Assembly (NCBI GenBank): GCA_031270705.1
Contig: JAISWW010000118.1
Location: forward strand, 1-41,078
Direction: 5' to 3'
Source: Deltaproteobacteria bacterium
Lineage (GTDB): Bacteria; Desulfobacterota; Desulfarculia; Adiutricales; Adiutricaceae
DNA length: 41,078 bases
This document shows positions 33,288-41,074 of the stretch, piece by piece. Position numbers and translations under genes: made by a program. Every line of letters begins with the position of its first letter. Position 1 is the stretch's first letter. Under the pieces are notes generated by a model, which had not been told where the DNA came from, did no database searches, and worked only from the letters and a program-made list of their open reading frames with translations.

Positions 33288-33911
33288 TTATATTTTAATC
33301 TGGCCCTCGATGGAAATTCTTTGGCTTTTGACCGGATAGGGTCGATCTAGCCTCTTCATGGCCTCTTCCACCGCCCATTTTAAGCCCTGGCAACAAGGCA
33401 CAGTCATTATGGCCACCGTGACCTTGGTCAAATCCGGCTGATTTTTCAAGAGATGGGCCAGCTTTTCCACATAAAAATCCACGTCGTCCAGTTTGGGGCA
33501 ACCAATCAAAACTGGCCGATTGTCCATAAACTCCCGAAAACTAGGGAGAGCGAAGCCCACGCAGTCGGCGGCTATTAAGAGCTCCTTCTCCCCAGAAAAA
33601 ACCTGGCCGGGATTTATGAGCTTAAGCTGAATGGGCCAAGATTTGAGAGGGGCTTTAGGCTCATTGACGGGAGCTTGAGCTTGGGGCCTCGCGACCGCGA
33701 CAACTTCAGCCAGCTGGGCTCGCGGCCTAATTTTTAAAGCTCCTTTGGGACAAGAGCCCAAACAAGCCAGAGCCCCATCGCAGCGGCTCTCGATAACCTG
33801 GGCTTGGCCATTAACGACCAGGAGAGCCCCCTCGGCGCAACTGCTGAGACACTGGCCACAACCGTCGCAGAGAGCCTGGTCTATTTGAATAATATCTTGA
33901 GAAATCATCAT
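33288..33911 (-). CDS. Two-cluster 4Fe-4S ferredoxin-like protein with C-terminal domain
   Basis: 207 residues. The ferredoxin part has CDGCGQC-x3-C (Cys15, 18, 21, 25) and a second motif CDGALACLGSCPKGA (Cys44, 50, 54), the usual form in this family where the second motif lacks one Cys. The C-terminal part has AADCVGFALPSF, IGCPKLDDVDFYVEKL and TVPCCQGLKWAVEEAMKR, with Cys residues conserved in this family of anaerobe ferredoxins. It carries electrons in the cytoplasm; the partner is unknown, and the tail suggests interaction with a specific redox enzyme. Translation may begin at either of two consecutive ATGs (33911, 33908). Its promoter candidate lies 170 bp upstream. Confidence 0.85.
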   Translation of the reverse strand: MMISQDIIQIDQALCDGCGQCLSSCAEGALLVVNGQAQVIESRCDGALACLGSCPKGALKIRPRAQLAEVVAVARPQAQAPVNEPKAPLKSWPIQLKLINPGQVFSGEKELLIAADCVGFALPSFREFMDNRPVLIGCPKLDDVDFYVEKLAHLLKNQPDLTKVTVAIMTVPCCQGLKWAVEEAMKRLDRPYPVKSQRISIEGQIKI

Positions 33912-34085
33912 TTGGATCGCCTCGCTTGTTTAAATTTTAAGGCCGATCGTTTAACTCCGATCTGGGCCACGCTTTAAATATAAGGCCCCAAACCGCTAAA
34001 AACCTTGACCCAAATCAATTTTGAAATATTTTTTCGCCCGCCGTCAAAAAAAATCTGGCCCCGCGCCCCGCCGAAACCCTCTATA

Positions 34086-34114
34086 ATTATACTACATTTT
34101 TTATAAAAAACCAA
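34086..34114 (-). promoter_or_regulatory. Candidate promoter for the ferredoxin-zinc ribbon transcript
   Basis: Minus strand TTGGTT (34109-34114), spacer 17 bp, perfect TATAAT (34086-34091). It would give a 170-base leader to the ferredoxin gene. Confidence 0.45.
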
Positions 34115-34372
34115 AAAATTAACATTTATTTCTTTAATACGCTATTAAAGAATTAATTGAGCGTAAAACAGAGCCCAAAATTACTGGCCGCCCATTTGGC
34201 TCATAAACCCCCGGAAAGTTTTCCCCAAGGGCTAACTGGCCGGGGCGATTTCTGGCGTTTATTTTTTTGACAAACCTTATGACCCTCTAAACATTTATTT
34301 AAACGTCTATTTAATATGATATTCATTTAGTTAATTATATATTTTTAGCTAAAAATAGGCCTAAAGTTTCTC
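34115..34372. other. Intergenic stretch between divergent transcripts
   Basis: AT-rich with no gene. TTGACA at 34267-34272 lacks a partner -10 at a normal distance. Confidence 0.4.
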
Positions 34373-34401
34373 TTGACAATTTAAGTCGGGCCAGTTAAAA
34401 T
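34373..34401 (+). promoter_or_regulatory. Near-consensus promoter, candidate sRNA or leader for the acyltransferase gene
   Basis: TTGACA (34373-34378), spacer 17 bp, TAAAAT (34396-34401): six and five of six. Predicted start near 34408. The nearest gene starts about 210 bp further, beyond a terminator-like element. Confidence 0.7.
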
Positions 34402-34407
34402 TTTCAG

Positions 34408-34487
34408 GATTTTCACGCTTAAGGTAGCCGCTTGTTCGCTAGCGTTTAATACTGGCCGCCGATCCCAAGGGCGGTTTTTATATTTTT
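34408..34487 (+). ncRNA. Candidate small RNA or attenuator leader ending in an intrinsic terminator
   Basis: About 75 bases from the predicted start, CCGCC (34456-34460) pairs with GGCGG (34470-34474) and is followed by a T-rich stretch (TTTTTATATTTTT). An upstream segment, GCCGCTTGTTCGCTAGCG, can form another fold, which may compete with the terminator. No ORF is present in the leader. Either an independent small RNA or an attenuator that controls the downstream acyltransferase/RACo-like operon would fit; the sequence alone does not decide. Confidence 0.4.
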
Positions 34488-34620
34488 CTCTGGAACAAAA
34501 AAATATTCTTTTTGTTCCTAATAGGGTTCCAGCCTAGCCTCTGTCCCAAAAATTGGCTAGCCAAAGAGAGCCCTATAACGCCAAACCGCGCCTAACCGCG
34601 CTTATCCGCTCTGACCCGGA

Positions 34621-35694
34621 TTGCCAACATCTTTTCCCGTGAGGGAAAGCTGGCCTTCGCCTCACCGTCTTTGGGCGGCTCGGGCGACCTTTTTAGGCTT
34701 TGGCGCGCTGGGGACTGTCTCGCCATCAAAAATCAACCTAGGGAGAGCCAAAATCATCAAAGATAAAGGCAATTTGTTGATCCGGCTGGGGGTTTTTCTG
34801 TTTCTGGCCTTGACCTGGCCTATAACCAGGTTGCCCAGAACCTGGGCCCTAACTTTGGGCGCCTGGGGAGGCCGCCTTTTTTTTCTCCTTTTAAGGCGTC
34901 GCCGTCGGGTCACCATAGGCAATTTAACCCGGGCCCAAGAAACTGGAGCTTTGGAGCCCCAGGTCGATATCGCCCAAACCGCGGTTAGAACCTTTTCTAA
35001 CTTAGGGCGAACCTCCTTGGAGGGCTTAAATCTGATCCATCAAGGGGTGGGCTATTTCCAGGGGCATTGGACAATCCACAACCAAGAGCTCGTCTGGGAG
35101 GCTTTAGATCTGGCCAAACGCGAAAAAAGAGGGCTGATCTTTTTAACGGCCCACATTGGCAATTGGGAGTTGTCCTGCCAAGTTTTGCCGCTCTTTTTTC
35201 ATTTTAAAGTCCATATCGTCGGCCGGAGCCAGGGGCTTTGGGCCGACGAATTGCTGACGCGCTTAAGGACTCGCGGTGGCCATGAGCTCATTTTTAAGCA
35301 CAGAGGAGCGGGCGTTATGCTCAAGATCCTCCGTTCGGGCGGCGTTTTAGGCACTTTATTCGACCAAGCGGCCCTGGTCGGCGCCGAGGGAACTCCCTTG
35401 AGCTTTATGGGTCGTCCAGCTCTGACCACGCTGGCTCCTTTGAAACTGGCTGGCAAGACCGGGGCCTTGGTAATCCCGTTTTTTAGCCGACGCGAGGGGG
35501 CTTTCCATCATTTTGAAATGTTTCCGTATTTGACCCCCCCAGCCAGGGCGGATCATGACTGGTTGATCCAATCGACCCAAGCCTTAAACAATCTGTTGGC
35601 CGAGTTTATTCGCCAATATCCTGACCAATGGATGTGGGGCCACCGTCGATGGAAAAACATAGAGGGCATTAAGTCCGATCCCCGGTACTTCTAA
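34621..35694 (+). CDS. LpxL/HtrB-family lysophospholipid (lauroyl-type) acyltransferase
   Basis: 357 residues from a TTG at 34621 with no ribosome site; TTG codons at 34774-34779 after AAAGG would give a more typical 306. It has an N-terminal membrane segment (LIRLGVFLFLALTWPITRL), then the H-x4-E catalytic motif in LIFLTAHIGNWELSC (near residue 180), and FIRQYPDQWMWGHRRWKN at the end, as in LpxL/LpxM/HtrB, which add secondary acyl chains to lipid A in the inner membrane. FDQAALVGAEGTPLSFMGRPA, seen near residue 247, is also typical. Its presence implies an outer-membrane (LPS-bearing) cell. It is 37 bp upstream of the RACo-like gene, probably cotranscribed. Confidence 0.88.
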   Translation: MPTSFPVRESWPSPHRLWAARATFLGFGALGTVSPSKINLGRAKIIKDKGNLLIRLGVFLFLALTWPITRLPRTWALTLGAWGGRLFFLLLRRRRRVTIGNLTRAQETGALEPQVDIAQTAVRTFSNLGRTSLEGLNLIHQGVGYFQGHWTIHNQELVWEALDLAKREKRGLIFLTAHIGNWELSCQVLPLFFHFKVHIVGRSQGLWADELLTRLRTRGGHELIFKHRGAGVMLKILRSGGVLGTLFDQAALVGAEGTPLSFMGRPALTTLAPLKLAGKTGALVIPFFSRREGAFHHFEMFPYLTPPARADHDWLIQSTQALNNLLAEFIRQYPDQWMWGHRRWKNIEGIKSDPRYF

Positions 35695-35731
35695 GCGAAA
35701 ACGACGCTAGTAGAGGAGTCGTGAATATACC

Positions 35732-37627
35732 ATGAGTTCTGAAAACGCCTTTGAAATAACTTTCCTGCCAGACAACGTCAAGGTCAAAGCCGAAGTTGGC
35801 GAGTCCATTTTGGAGGTCGCCAACCGCGGCCATATCCACATCAACGCCTCTTGCGGCGGCGAAGGGGTGTGTGGCCGCTGTCAAGTCGAGTTGCGCGAGG
35901 GGCAAGTCACGGCTAGCCCAGGTCTGTACCTCTCCGAAGAGGATTTCGCCCAAGGCTTAAGGTTAGCTTGCCGAGCTAAAGCCTCTGGCCCCGCCACCTT
36001 GTATATCCCCATTGAGTCCCGAGCCGACGCCTCCTCCTTTAAAAAAGCCGCCAAAGCCGAGGAAAACCTCGCCGTCGACGAGCGCGATCCCATGGTGATC
36101 CAATATAATTTGGAAATGACCCCGCCCGACGCCGCCGACAACGCCGCCGATCTGGAACGGGTCACGCAAGCCTTGGCCGCTAGCGATCTGCGCGATCTGG
36201 ATATTGAGCTCGGGGCCTTAAAAAAGATGCCGCAAGTTCTGCGCGACGAAAATTTTAACGTCCGGGCCTCGGTCTTTTTTGAGCCAGCCATCGCCGATCC
36301 CAGTCGCCCGCCTTACGGCCGGTTATTGTCCTTATCCAAGGCCACCCTCGACGAGACTTATTACGGCCTAGCCGTGGACGTGGGCACCACCTCCGTCTGG
36401 GTTCGGTTAGTGGATTTAGCCACCAACGCGCCCTGCCCGGCCATCGGCAATTTGAACGCCCAGATCTCCTTTGGCGAGGATGTCATTAGCCGCATCGTTT
36501 ACGCCTCAAAAGGCAATGGTCTCCAAAAGCTCCAATCTCAAGTCATTGAGACCATTAATGGCTTATTGGCGCGCCTGGAGGAAAATTACCCCAAATTTAG
36601 GGATCGCCTCTATTTAATGACCTCGGCGGGCAACACCACCATGAGTCACTTATTGGTGGGGGTGGAGCCGAAAAACATCCGCCTGTCCCCTTACGCGCCG
36701 CCAGTAGCCGCTTGGCCGTCCATTCGCCCCAGCTTTTTGGGCTTAGATGTTCCCAGCCACACGGTCATGAAAATCTTCCCCTCGGTCTCCAGTTACGTGG
36801 GCGGGGATATTGTGGCCGGGGTTTTGGCCGCGGGTCTTTATAAAAACCCGGAATTGACCCTTTTTATTGACGTCGGCACCAACGGCGAAATTGTCATCGG
36901 CAACCAAGACTGGATGACCTGCGCGGCTTGCTCGGCGGGCCCGGCTTTTGAGGGCGGCGGCGTCAAATGCGGCATGCGAGCCGCGCCCGGGGCCATTGAG
37001 GAGTTTTTTTACGAGCCCGCTCGCAAGGAGCATCGCCTGGGCGTCATTGGGCGAGGCCGTCCCATAGGCATCTGCGGCTCAGGCCTCATTAACATTGTGG
37101 CCGAGCTCTTTCGGGGCGGAGTGATCAGCAAACAAGGCAAATACGTGGAAAATAGTTGCCCTCAAGTGCGCGAGGGCGAGGATGGCTTAGAGTACCTCTT
37201 ATCCCCAGCCAGCGAAAGCGCGGGCGAGAAAGACGTGGTCTTAACCGAAATCGACATTGAAAACCTCATCCGGGCCAAGGGAGCCATGTTCTCTGGCTAT
37301 CAAACCCTAGTCGAGGCCGTGGGCCTAACCATGGGCGATTTGGAAAGGGTCATCATCGCCGGCGGTTTTGGTAGCTCCTTAAACCTAGAAAACGCCATCG
37401 CCATTGGCTTATTGCCCTTTTTGCCCCTAGAAAAATTCGCTTATATTGGCAATAGTTCCCTCACCGGGGCTTCCTTGGCCTTAATGTCGCGGAGCATGTG
37501 GTTACAAGCCCAAAACATTCGGGGCATGATGACCAATTTTGAGCTCTCGGAGACGCCTGGCTACATGGATAAATACATGGCCAGCCAATTTATTCCCCAC
37601 ACCGACGGGGCTCTCTTTGGCTTGTAA
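35732..37627 (+). CDS. RACo-like [2Fe-2S] ASKHA reductive activator of corrinoid proteins
   Basis: 631 residues. An N-terminal plant-type [2Fe-2S] ferredoxin domain has Cys41, Cys47, Cys50 (INASCGGEGVCGRC) and Cys80 (RLACRAK). A linker follows, then from about residue 210 an ASKHA ATPase fold: YGLAVDVGTTSVWVRLVDL, MTSAGNTTMSHLLVGV, IDVGTNGEIVIGN, GPAFEGGGVKCGMRAAPGAI, ICGSGLINIVAELFRGG, IIAGGFGSSLNLENAIAIG. This is the layout of RACo, which reactivates Co(II) of the corrinoid iron-sulphur protein using ATP, in the Wood-Ljungdahl pathway or O-demethylase systems. None of the usual acs/corrinoid genes are in the window, so the client is unknown. It follows the acyltransferase closely and has GAGGAG before its ATG; a strong terminator follows. 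Confidence 0.9.
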   Translation: MSSENAFEITFLPDNVKVKAEVGESILEVANRGHIHINASCGGEGVCGRCQVELREGQVTASPGLYLSEEDFAQGLRLACRAKASGPATLYIPIESRADASSFKKAAKAEENLAVDERDPMVIQYNLEMTPPDAADNAADLERVTQALAASDLRDLDIELGALKKMPQVLRDENFNVRASVFFEPAIADPSRPPYGRLLSLSKATLDETYYGLAVDVGTTSVWVRLVDLATNAPCPAIGNLNAQISFGEDVISRIVYASKGNGLQKLQSQVIETINGLLARLEENYPKFRDRLYLMTSAGNTTMSHLLVGVEPKNIRLSPYAPPVAAWPSIRPSFLGLDVPSHTVMKIFPSVSSYVGGDIVAGVLAAGLYKNPELTLFIDVGTNGEIVIGNQDWMTCAACSAGPAFEGGGVKCGMRAAPGAIEEFFYEPARKEHRLGVIGRGRPIGICGSGLINIVAELFRGGVISKQGKYVENSCPQVREGEDGLEYLLSPASESAGEKDVVLTEIDIENLIRAKGAMFSGYQTLVEAVGLTMGDLERVIIAGGFGSSLNLENAIAIGLLPFLPLEKFAYIGNSSLTGASLALMSRSMWLQAQNIRGMMTNFELSETPGYMDKYMASQFIPHTDGALFGL

Positions 37628-37669
37628 AAAGCCCGCTTAAGCCGCGGGCGAAATAGCTTTAGGCTGATA

Positions 37670-37707
37670 CCCTGGCTCCGGCTACGCCGGGGCCAGGGTT
37701 TGTTTTT
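37670..37707. terminator. Terminator between the RACo-like gene and the HgdB-like gene
   Basis: Long stem, CCCTGGC (37670-37676) plus CCGGC, loop TAC, GCCGG plus GCCAGGG (37692-37698), one T-G mismatch, then TTTGTTTTT. A smaller hairpin, GCCCGC/GCGGGC, at 37631-37649 precedes it. Both genes converge here. Confidence 0.85.
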
Positions 37708-37757
37708 CCCTCTTTGTTTTTCCTTTTGGCTTTCCCTCTTGGCCTTCCCTCTTGGCC

Positions 37758-38999
37758 TTAAAGATCCGCCGCCAAAGAGCTCCGAAAAGCCTCTAACCGG
37801 GTGGCTAGAGTTGACCAATCCTCGGGCGAGTGGTCGGTTTCCAAGCGCAAATATTTTAAGCCCGCTTTTTTTATTTGCGCCTCTAAGGCCAGACTTTCCA
37901 AATCATAGCAGTGGCAACCTTTTAAGACATGAAAAACCACGCCTTGATAAAGCTTTAAGCGCTCTGGGGCGGTGATGTTATTGATCCTCAGCTCATTATC
38001 GGCGAAGATGGGACATAAGCAGCCAATAAAGTAGCGCTGGGCCAAGGCCATCATGAGGCCATGGAGCGATGAATCGGCGAAATGGACAGGGCCTGGCAAA
38101 AATCTCTCCCCCGAGCAGAGATCATCGGCCACGACTTCTAGCCCGACCTCGTCAAATAACCTATACATCTTAAAGTTAGGAAAAAAGATCGGCGAGCCGG
38201 CCAAAAAGATCTTGGGCCTAGCTTTGGCTGGCGGAGTTTCTTTTTGTAAGGCCGCGACCAGATTGGCCGCGTCCTTGGTCCATTTGTTGACTGGCTCCAA
38301 AAAAAACGCTTGGGCCAAGACGCTCAGCCATGCCGGCCCCAATAAACCCCGCCTCTTTAAATCCATTAAAGCCGAAAAGGTCGCGTAAGCCTTTTGGTGG
38401 CTCAGAATAGTTTGGGCCAGTTTCGCTCGATCCAATTTTCCCTGGCCGAGACGCTTAAAAAAATCGTTGAGGCGCCTAATTTCGCTTTGCCAACGCTCGC
38501 GGCTTTCCAAACAGGTTTTGATCCGCGGAACCTCTAGGCGATGGATTTCTAAAACATTGACCCCGCAAAGGCTGAGGGACGAGCCCATTTTGACCACCCA
38601 ATCGCACATGGTCGGCCAAACGGCGCCCGTCAAGGTCTCGGCTAAGCCGTCCAAAACCATGGCCCCCAGAGCCGAGCGGGTCATGGGGCACATGACGGCG
38701 GGCAAATTAGGGGCCACGAGGCTCTCCACGGCCATATGGCCACTTTGTAGCCGATAAAGATGGAAGCCATGGGCCTCGGCCAGCTCCCTGGGAACCGTCA
38801 CGCACATGGTGGCGATAACTGGTTGCCTTAAAGCCTTTAAAGCCTCTTTTGGCCCCAGCTCTAGCAATTGGAGAAAAGGCTCAAACTCGGCTCGCCAATC
38901 GGTTCGGGCCCTTAAACGAGCGATTTCGGCTTTGGTCTCTTGATCGCGCTTTTCGGCGACTTTGCGCCTTAAACGCTCTAAACGATCATTTTCTGACAT
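37758..38999 (-). CDS. 2-hydroxyacyl-CoA dehydratase (HgdB/FldB)-like or double-cubane cluster protein
   Basis: 413 residues. After a charged N-terminal helix, the sequence has the layout of one subunit of 2-hydroxyacyl-CoA dehydratases: MCPMTRSALGAMVLDGLAE (first Cys), WPTMCDWVVKM (second Cys), a helical middle, PKIFLAGSPIFFPNFKMYRL, ADDLCSGERFL and FHVLKGCHCYDLESLALE near the C-terminus (Cys-His-Cys). Such Cys residues bind a [4Fe-4S] or double-cubane cluster, reduced with ATP by an activator. A single-subunit architecture and absence of an acyl-CoA partner here fits an atypical reductase of the HgdB superfamily rather than a two-subunit dehydratase. The substrate cannot be inferred. It is 21 bp downstream of the NapH-like gene, likely its electron donor. 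Confidence 0.75.
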   Translation of the reverse strand: MSENDRLERLRRKVAEKRDQETKAEIARLRARTDWRAEFEPFLQLLELGPKEALKALRQPVIATMCVTVPRELAEAHGFHLYRLQSGHMAVESLVAPNLPAVMCPMTRSALGAMVLDGLAETLTGAVWPTMCDWVVKMGSSLSLCGVNVLEIHRLEVPRIKTCLESRERWQSEIRRLNDFFKRLGQGKLDRAKLAQTILSHQKAYATFSALMDLKRRGLLGPAWLSVLAQAFFLEPVNKWTKDAANLVAALQKETPPAKARPKIFLAGSPIFFPNFKMYRLFDEVGLEVVADDLCSGERFLPGPVHFADSSLHGLMMALAQRYFIGCLCPIFADNELRINNITAPERLKLYQGVVFHVLKGCHCYDLESLALEAQIKKAGLKYLRLETDHSPEDWSTLATRLEAFRSSLAADL

Positions 39000-39020
39000 A
39001 TTTATTATCTTGGCTTTGGC

Positions 39021-40070
39021 TTAGCGGGCCAGGGAGTCAGTCGGGCTGGGCGGGGCATTGGGCTCCAGAGGGGGTTTCTTGGCTGGGCCAGGCCAACTCG
39101 CGACCGAGCGAGCCCGCGAGGATCGCGTCAGAATCCAGGGCCCAAACTTCACGCCCAAAGAGCCGTCAGTAGCGCAGGTCTCCACGCAATCGAAGCAACC
39201 ATGGCAGCCGCTCAACTTTATGGGAATGGGCCGGCCCAAGGCGAAGATCCGCTTTTTCTTTTCCAACTTCTCGGCCCCAGATCTTTCCAGATCCGCGGTG
39301 TTCAGATGACCTGGACAAACTTGCCGGCAGGTGCAGCAACCGAGGCAGGCCCGGGGATCCTTCACCAAATTTAAGAGATATAAGGGTCTAACAAAATTTA
39401 TTAAGACATTCATTGGGCAAATCAAACAAAAAAAGCGTTCTTTAAAAAAAGCCCCAATCAAAGTTACGCCCGTAAAGATAATTAATATTGAGCTAATCGA
39501 CAATAAGACAATATTGGTAAAATCTAAAGCGAGATTGGAAGTGTCGCCAATCAATAAAGGCATAATAACTCGAACCGGGCAAATACCACAAAAAGGCATC
39601 GTTAAATCGGGATGAACCCAGCCCGCCGTAACCATGATGGGCGTTAAGATCACATAGCCGAAAATCGCGTATTTGAGAATTCTTAAATATTTTAAAGTCT
39701 TAGGCGTAAATATAGCTTCTCTAATTTTTAGCCAATTTCTTAATTTAGATATATAATCTTGGAGCAAGCCAAAAGGACAAACCCAGCCGCACCAACTATT
39801 ACCGAACAAAGCCGTTAAGAAGACAAACATTATTAAGGCCAGAAGACCCATGAGGCCGCGCTCTGACCATAAAGTCAGCCAAGTCAGGCCAAAACCGCCG
39901 TTAGGGCTTTGTAGCATCCGGAGATAGCAGACCCCGCCGCAACCGTTGACAAAGGGACAGGAGAGGCAAGGCAGCGTATAGCCCAGATTGACCCCCAGGC
40001 GGCCCCCAAATGTCAAAACGACAAAACAAATATGCTGAGCCCATAACCTTAAAGTTTTAACGCCAATCAT
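39021..40070 (-). CDS. NapH-like 4Fe-4S polyferredoxin membrane protein
   Basis: 349 residues with about five membrane segments and many Cys motifs: CLSCPFVNGCGGVC near the N-terminus, SWCGWVCPFGLLQDY, FCGICPVRVI, CLICPMNVL, then two 4Fe-4S binding sites, CLGCCTCRQVCPG and CHGCFDCVETCATDG. The pattern (CGWVCP) is that of NapH/NosR/RnfB-neighbour type membrane polyferredoxins that pass electrons across or along the membrane. A Pro-rich tail of 30 residues is extra. It overlaps the upstream gene by 14 bp and lies immediately before the HgdB-like gene, forming one operon. Confidence 0.85.
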   Translation of the reverse strand: MIGVKTLRLWAQHICFVVLTFGGRLGVNLGYTLPCLSCPFVNGCGGVCYLRMLQSPNGGFGLTWLTLWSERGLMGLLALIMFVFLTALFGNSWCGWVCPFGLLQDYISKLRNWLKIREAIFTPKTLKYLRILKYAIFGYVILTPIMVTAGWVHPDLTMPFCGICPVRVIMPLLIGDTSNLALDFTNIVLLSISSILIIFTGVTLIGAFFKERFFCLICPMNVLINFVRPLYLLNLVKDPRACLGCCTCRQVCPGHLNTADLERSGAEKLEKKKRIFALGRPIPIKLSGCHGCFDCVETCATDGSLGVKFGPWILTRSSRARSVASWPGPAKKPPLEPNAPPSPTDSLAR

Positions 40071-40938
40071 GGCCTCTCCGGCGAATCGCTATGGTTCCAA
40101 GGGTTAAGGCGCCCATGGTTAGAAACAACAATTTAACCCCTTTTGTTCGGGATTGATGGAGGCCTATGTTCCGGTTAGCCTCCACGCTAAAGCTTAAGAA
40201 TCCCGAGTCGCCCAAATCGGCGAAGATGACTTTTTCCCGGCTGGCCCCTAACCCCGCGTCATTTAGCTCTTGATCGTCCGCAATCGGAAAATCAAAGGCC
40301 TCTATTTCGCCCGTCAAGACCGAGCTGAGCTCTCCTTGGCTAAAGCCGAGGATTTCTTGGGCTTTGACGCCTTCTAGCTCAAAACTTAAGGTCGAGCCAG
40401 CCACAACCCAATAGAAAGGCCGAGGGAGCTTGGCCGCGGCCAAACGCGGCCAAATGGGCGCGGGGACTTGGGCGACTTCCGGGGGGCCAGCTAATTTGGG
40501 GGGATAGATGGAAAACTTCGTCTGGGAGTAAATAGGCGTATTATTAATAATAGCGCGCGAAAACAGATCAATAGTGGCCATCTCAGTCCCAATAATTAAG
40601 GCGTAATAAGCCCCTTCATGGACAAGGGGCTCTAAGGCCTCAATACGGGGCTCCGCGGCCACCAGACGTCGCGGGCCTAAAGCCTTAAGAGTGACTTTCT
40701 TAACCACAATCTCGAGCTTAGTGGGTTTATGGCTGGGGTTTAGGGTTTTGAGCTTAAATAAGCGCCTCGCCCCTCGGTCATGGGGCGGGAATGGCGAGTC
40801 TTGGAGTTTGACTTCCGACCAATAGGCTAAGGGTCGCGAGTCGGCCAGAGCCTGACTTATAAAAATAAGGCTTAAAGCCAAAACTAGCCCGCTCAAGGCG
40901 AGGCTAAAAGCTTTAAGCCGGAAAAAAGAAAAAAACAT
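40057..40938 (-). CDS. Periplasmic protein with signal peptide and C-terminal membrane anchor
   Basis: 293 residues; I do not recognise the family. N-terminal signal sequence LKAFSLALSGLVLALSLIFI ends at about ALA-D (residue 32). The periplasmic body has beta-rich segments (TKLEIVVKKVTLKAL, YYALIIGTEMATIDLF) without Cys. A C-terminal membrane segment LLFLTMGALTLGTIAIRRR ends in Arg residues, as for a tail anchor. It is first in the operon with the polyferredoxin and HgdB-like genes; by overlap it is coupled to the polyferredoxin gene, so a role in the same complex is likely. Its own role is unknown. Confidence 0.7.
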   Translation of the reverse strand: MFFSFFRLKAFSLALSGLVLALSLIFISQALADSRPLAYWSEVKLQDSPFPPHDRGARRLFKLKTLNPSHKPTKLEIVVKKVTLKALGPRRLVAAEPRIEALEPLVHEGAYYALIIGTEMATIDLFSRAIINNTPIYSQTKFSIYPPKLAGPPEVAQVPAPIWPRLAAAKLPRPFYWVVAGSTLSFELEGVKAQEILGFSQGELSSVLTGEIEAFDFPIADDQELNDAGLGASREKVIFADLGDSGFLSFSVEANRNIGLHQSRTKGVKLLFLTMGALTLGTIAIRRRGHDWR

Positions 40939-40989
40939 GGACAGCCGCCAAAAGAACGCGAAAAGTAGCCATTATTGTAAATGCGACTG

Positions 40990-40995
40990 ATTATA
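40990..40995 (-). promoter_or_regulatory. Candidate -10 box upstream of the periplasmic protein gene
   Basis: Perfect TATAAT on the minus strand, 52 bp before the start codon. No good -35 lies 16-18 bp upstream; a TTGACA is adjacent but too close. Speculative. Confidence 0.3.
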
Positions 40996-41010
40996 TCTGT
41001 CAAGAGCGGC

Positions 41011-41074
41011 CTTAGGGTAAGTTTAGGCCTGGCTCTGTTCGCGGGTGGCTAATAGAGCCAGGTCTTACCCTAAG
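41011..41074. repeat. Large two-part hairpin at the right window edge
   Basis: CTTAGGGTAAG (41011-41021) pairs with CTTACCCTAAG (41064-41074), and inside it CCTGGCTCT (41028-41036) with AGAGCCAGG (41054-41062), with a 6/1 interior loop and a 17-base apical loop. It is 70 bp upstream of the periplasmic gene and no T run is visible in the window. It could be a terminator of a gene beyond the window or an RNA or DNA element. Confidence 0.65.
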
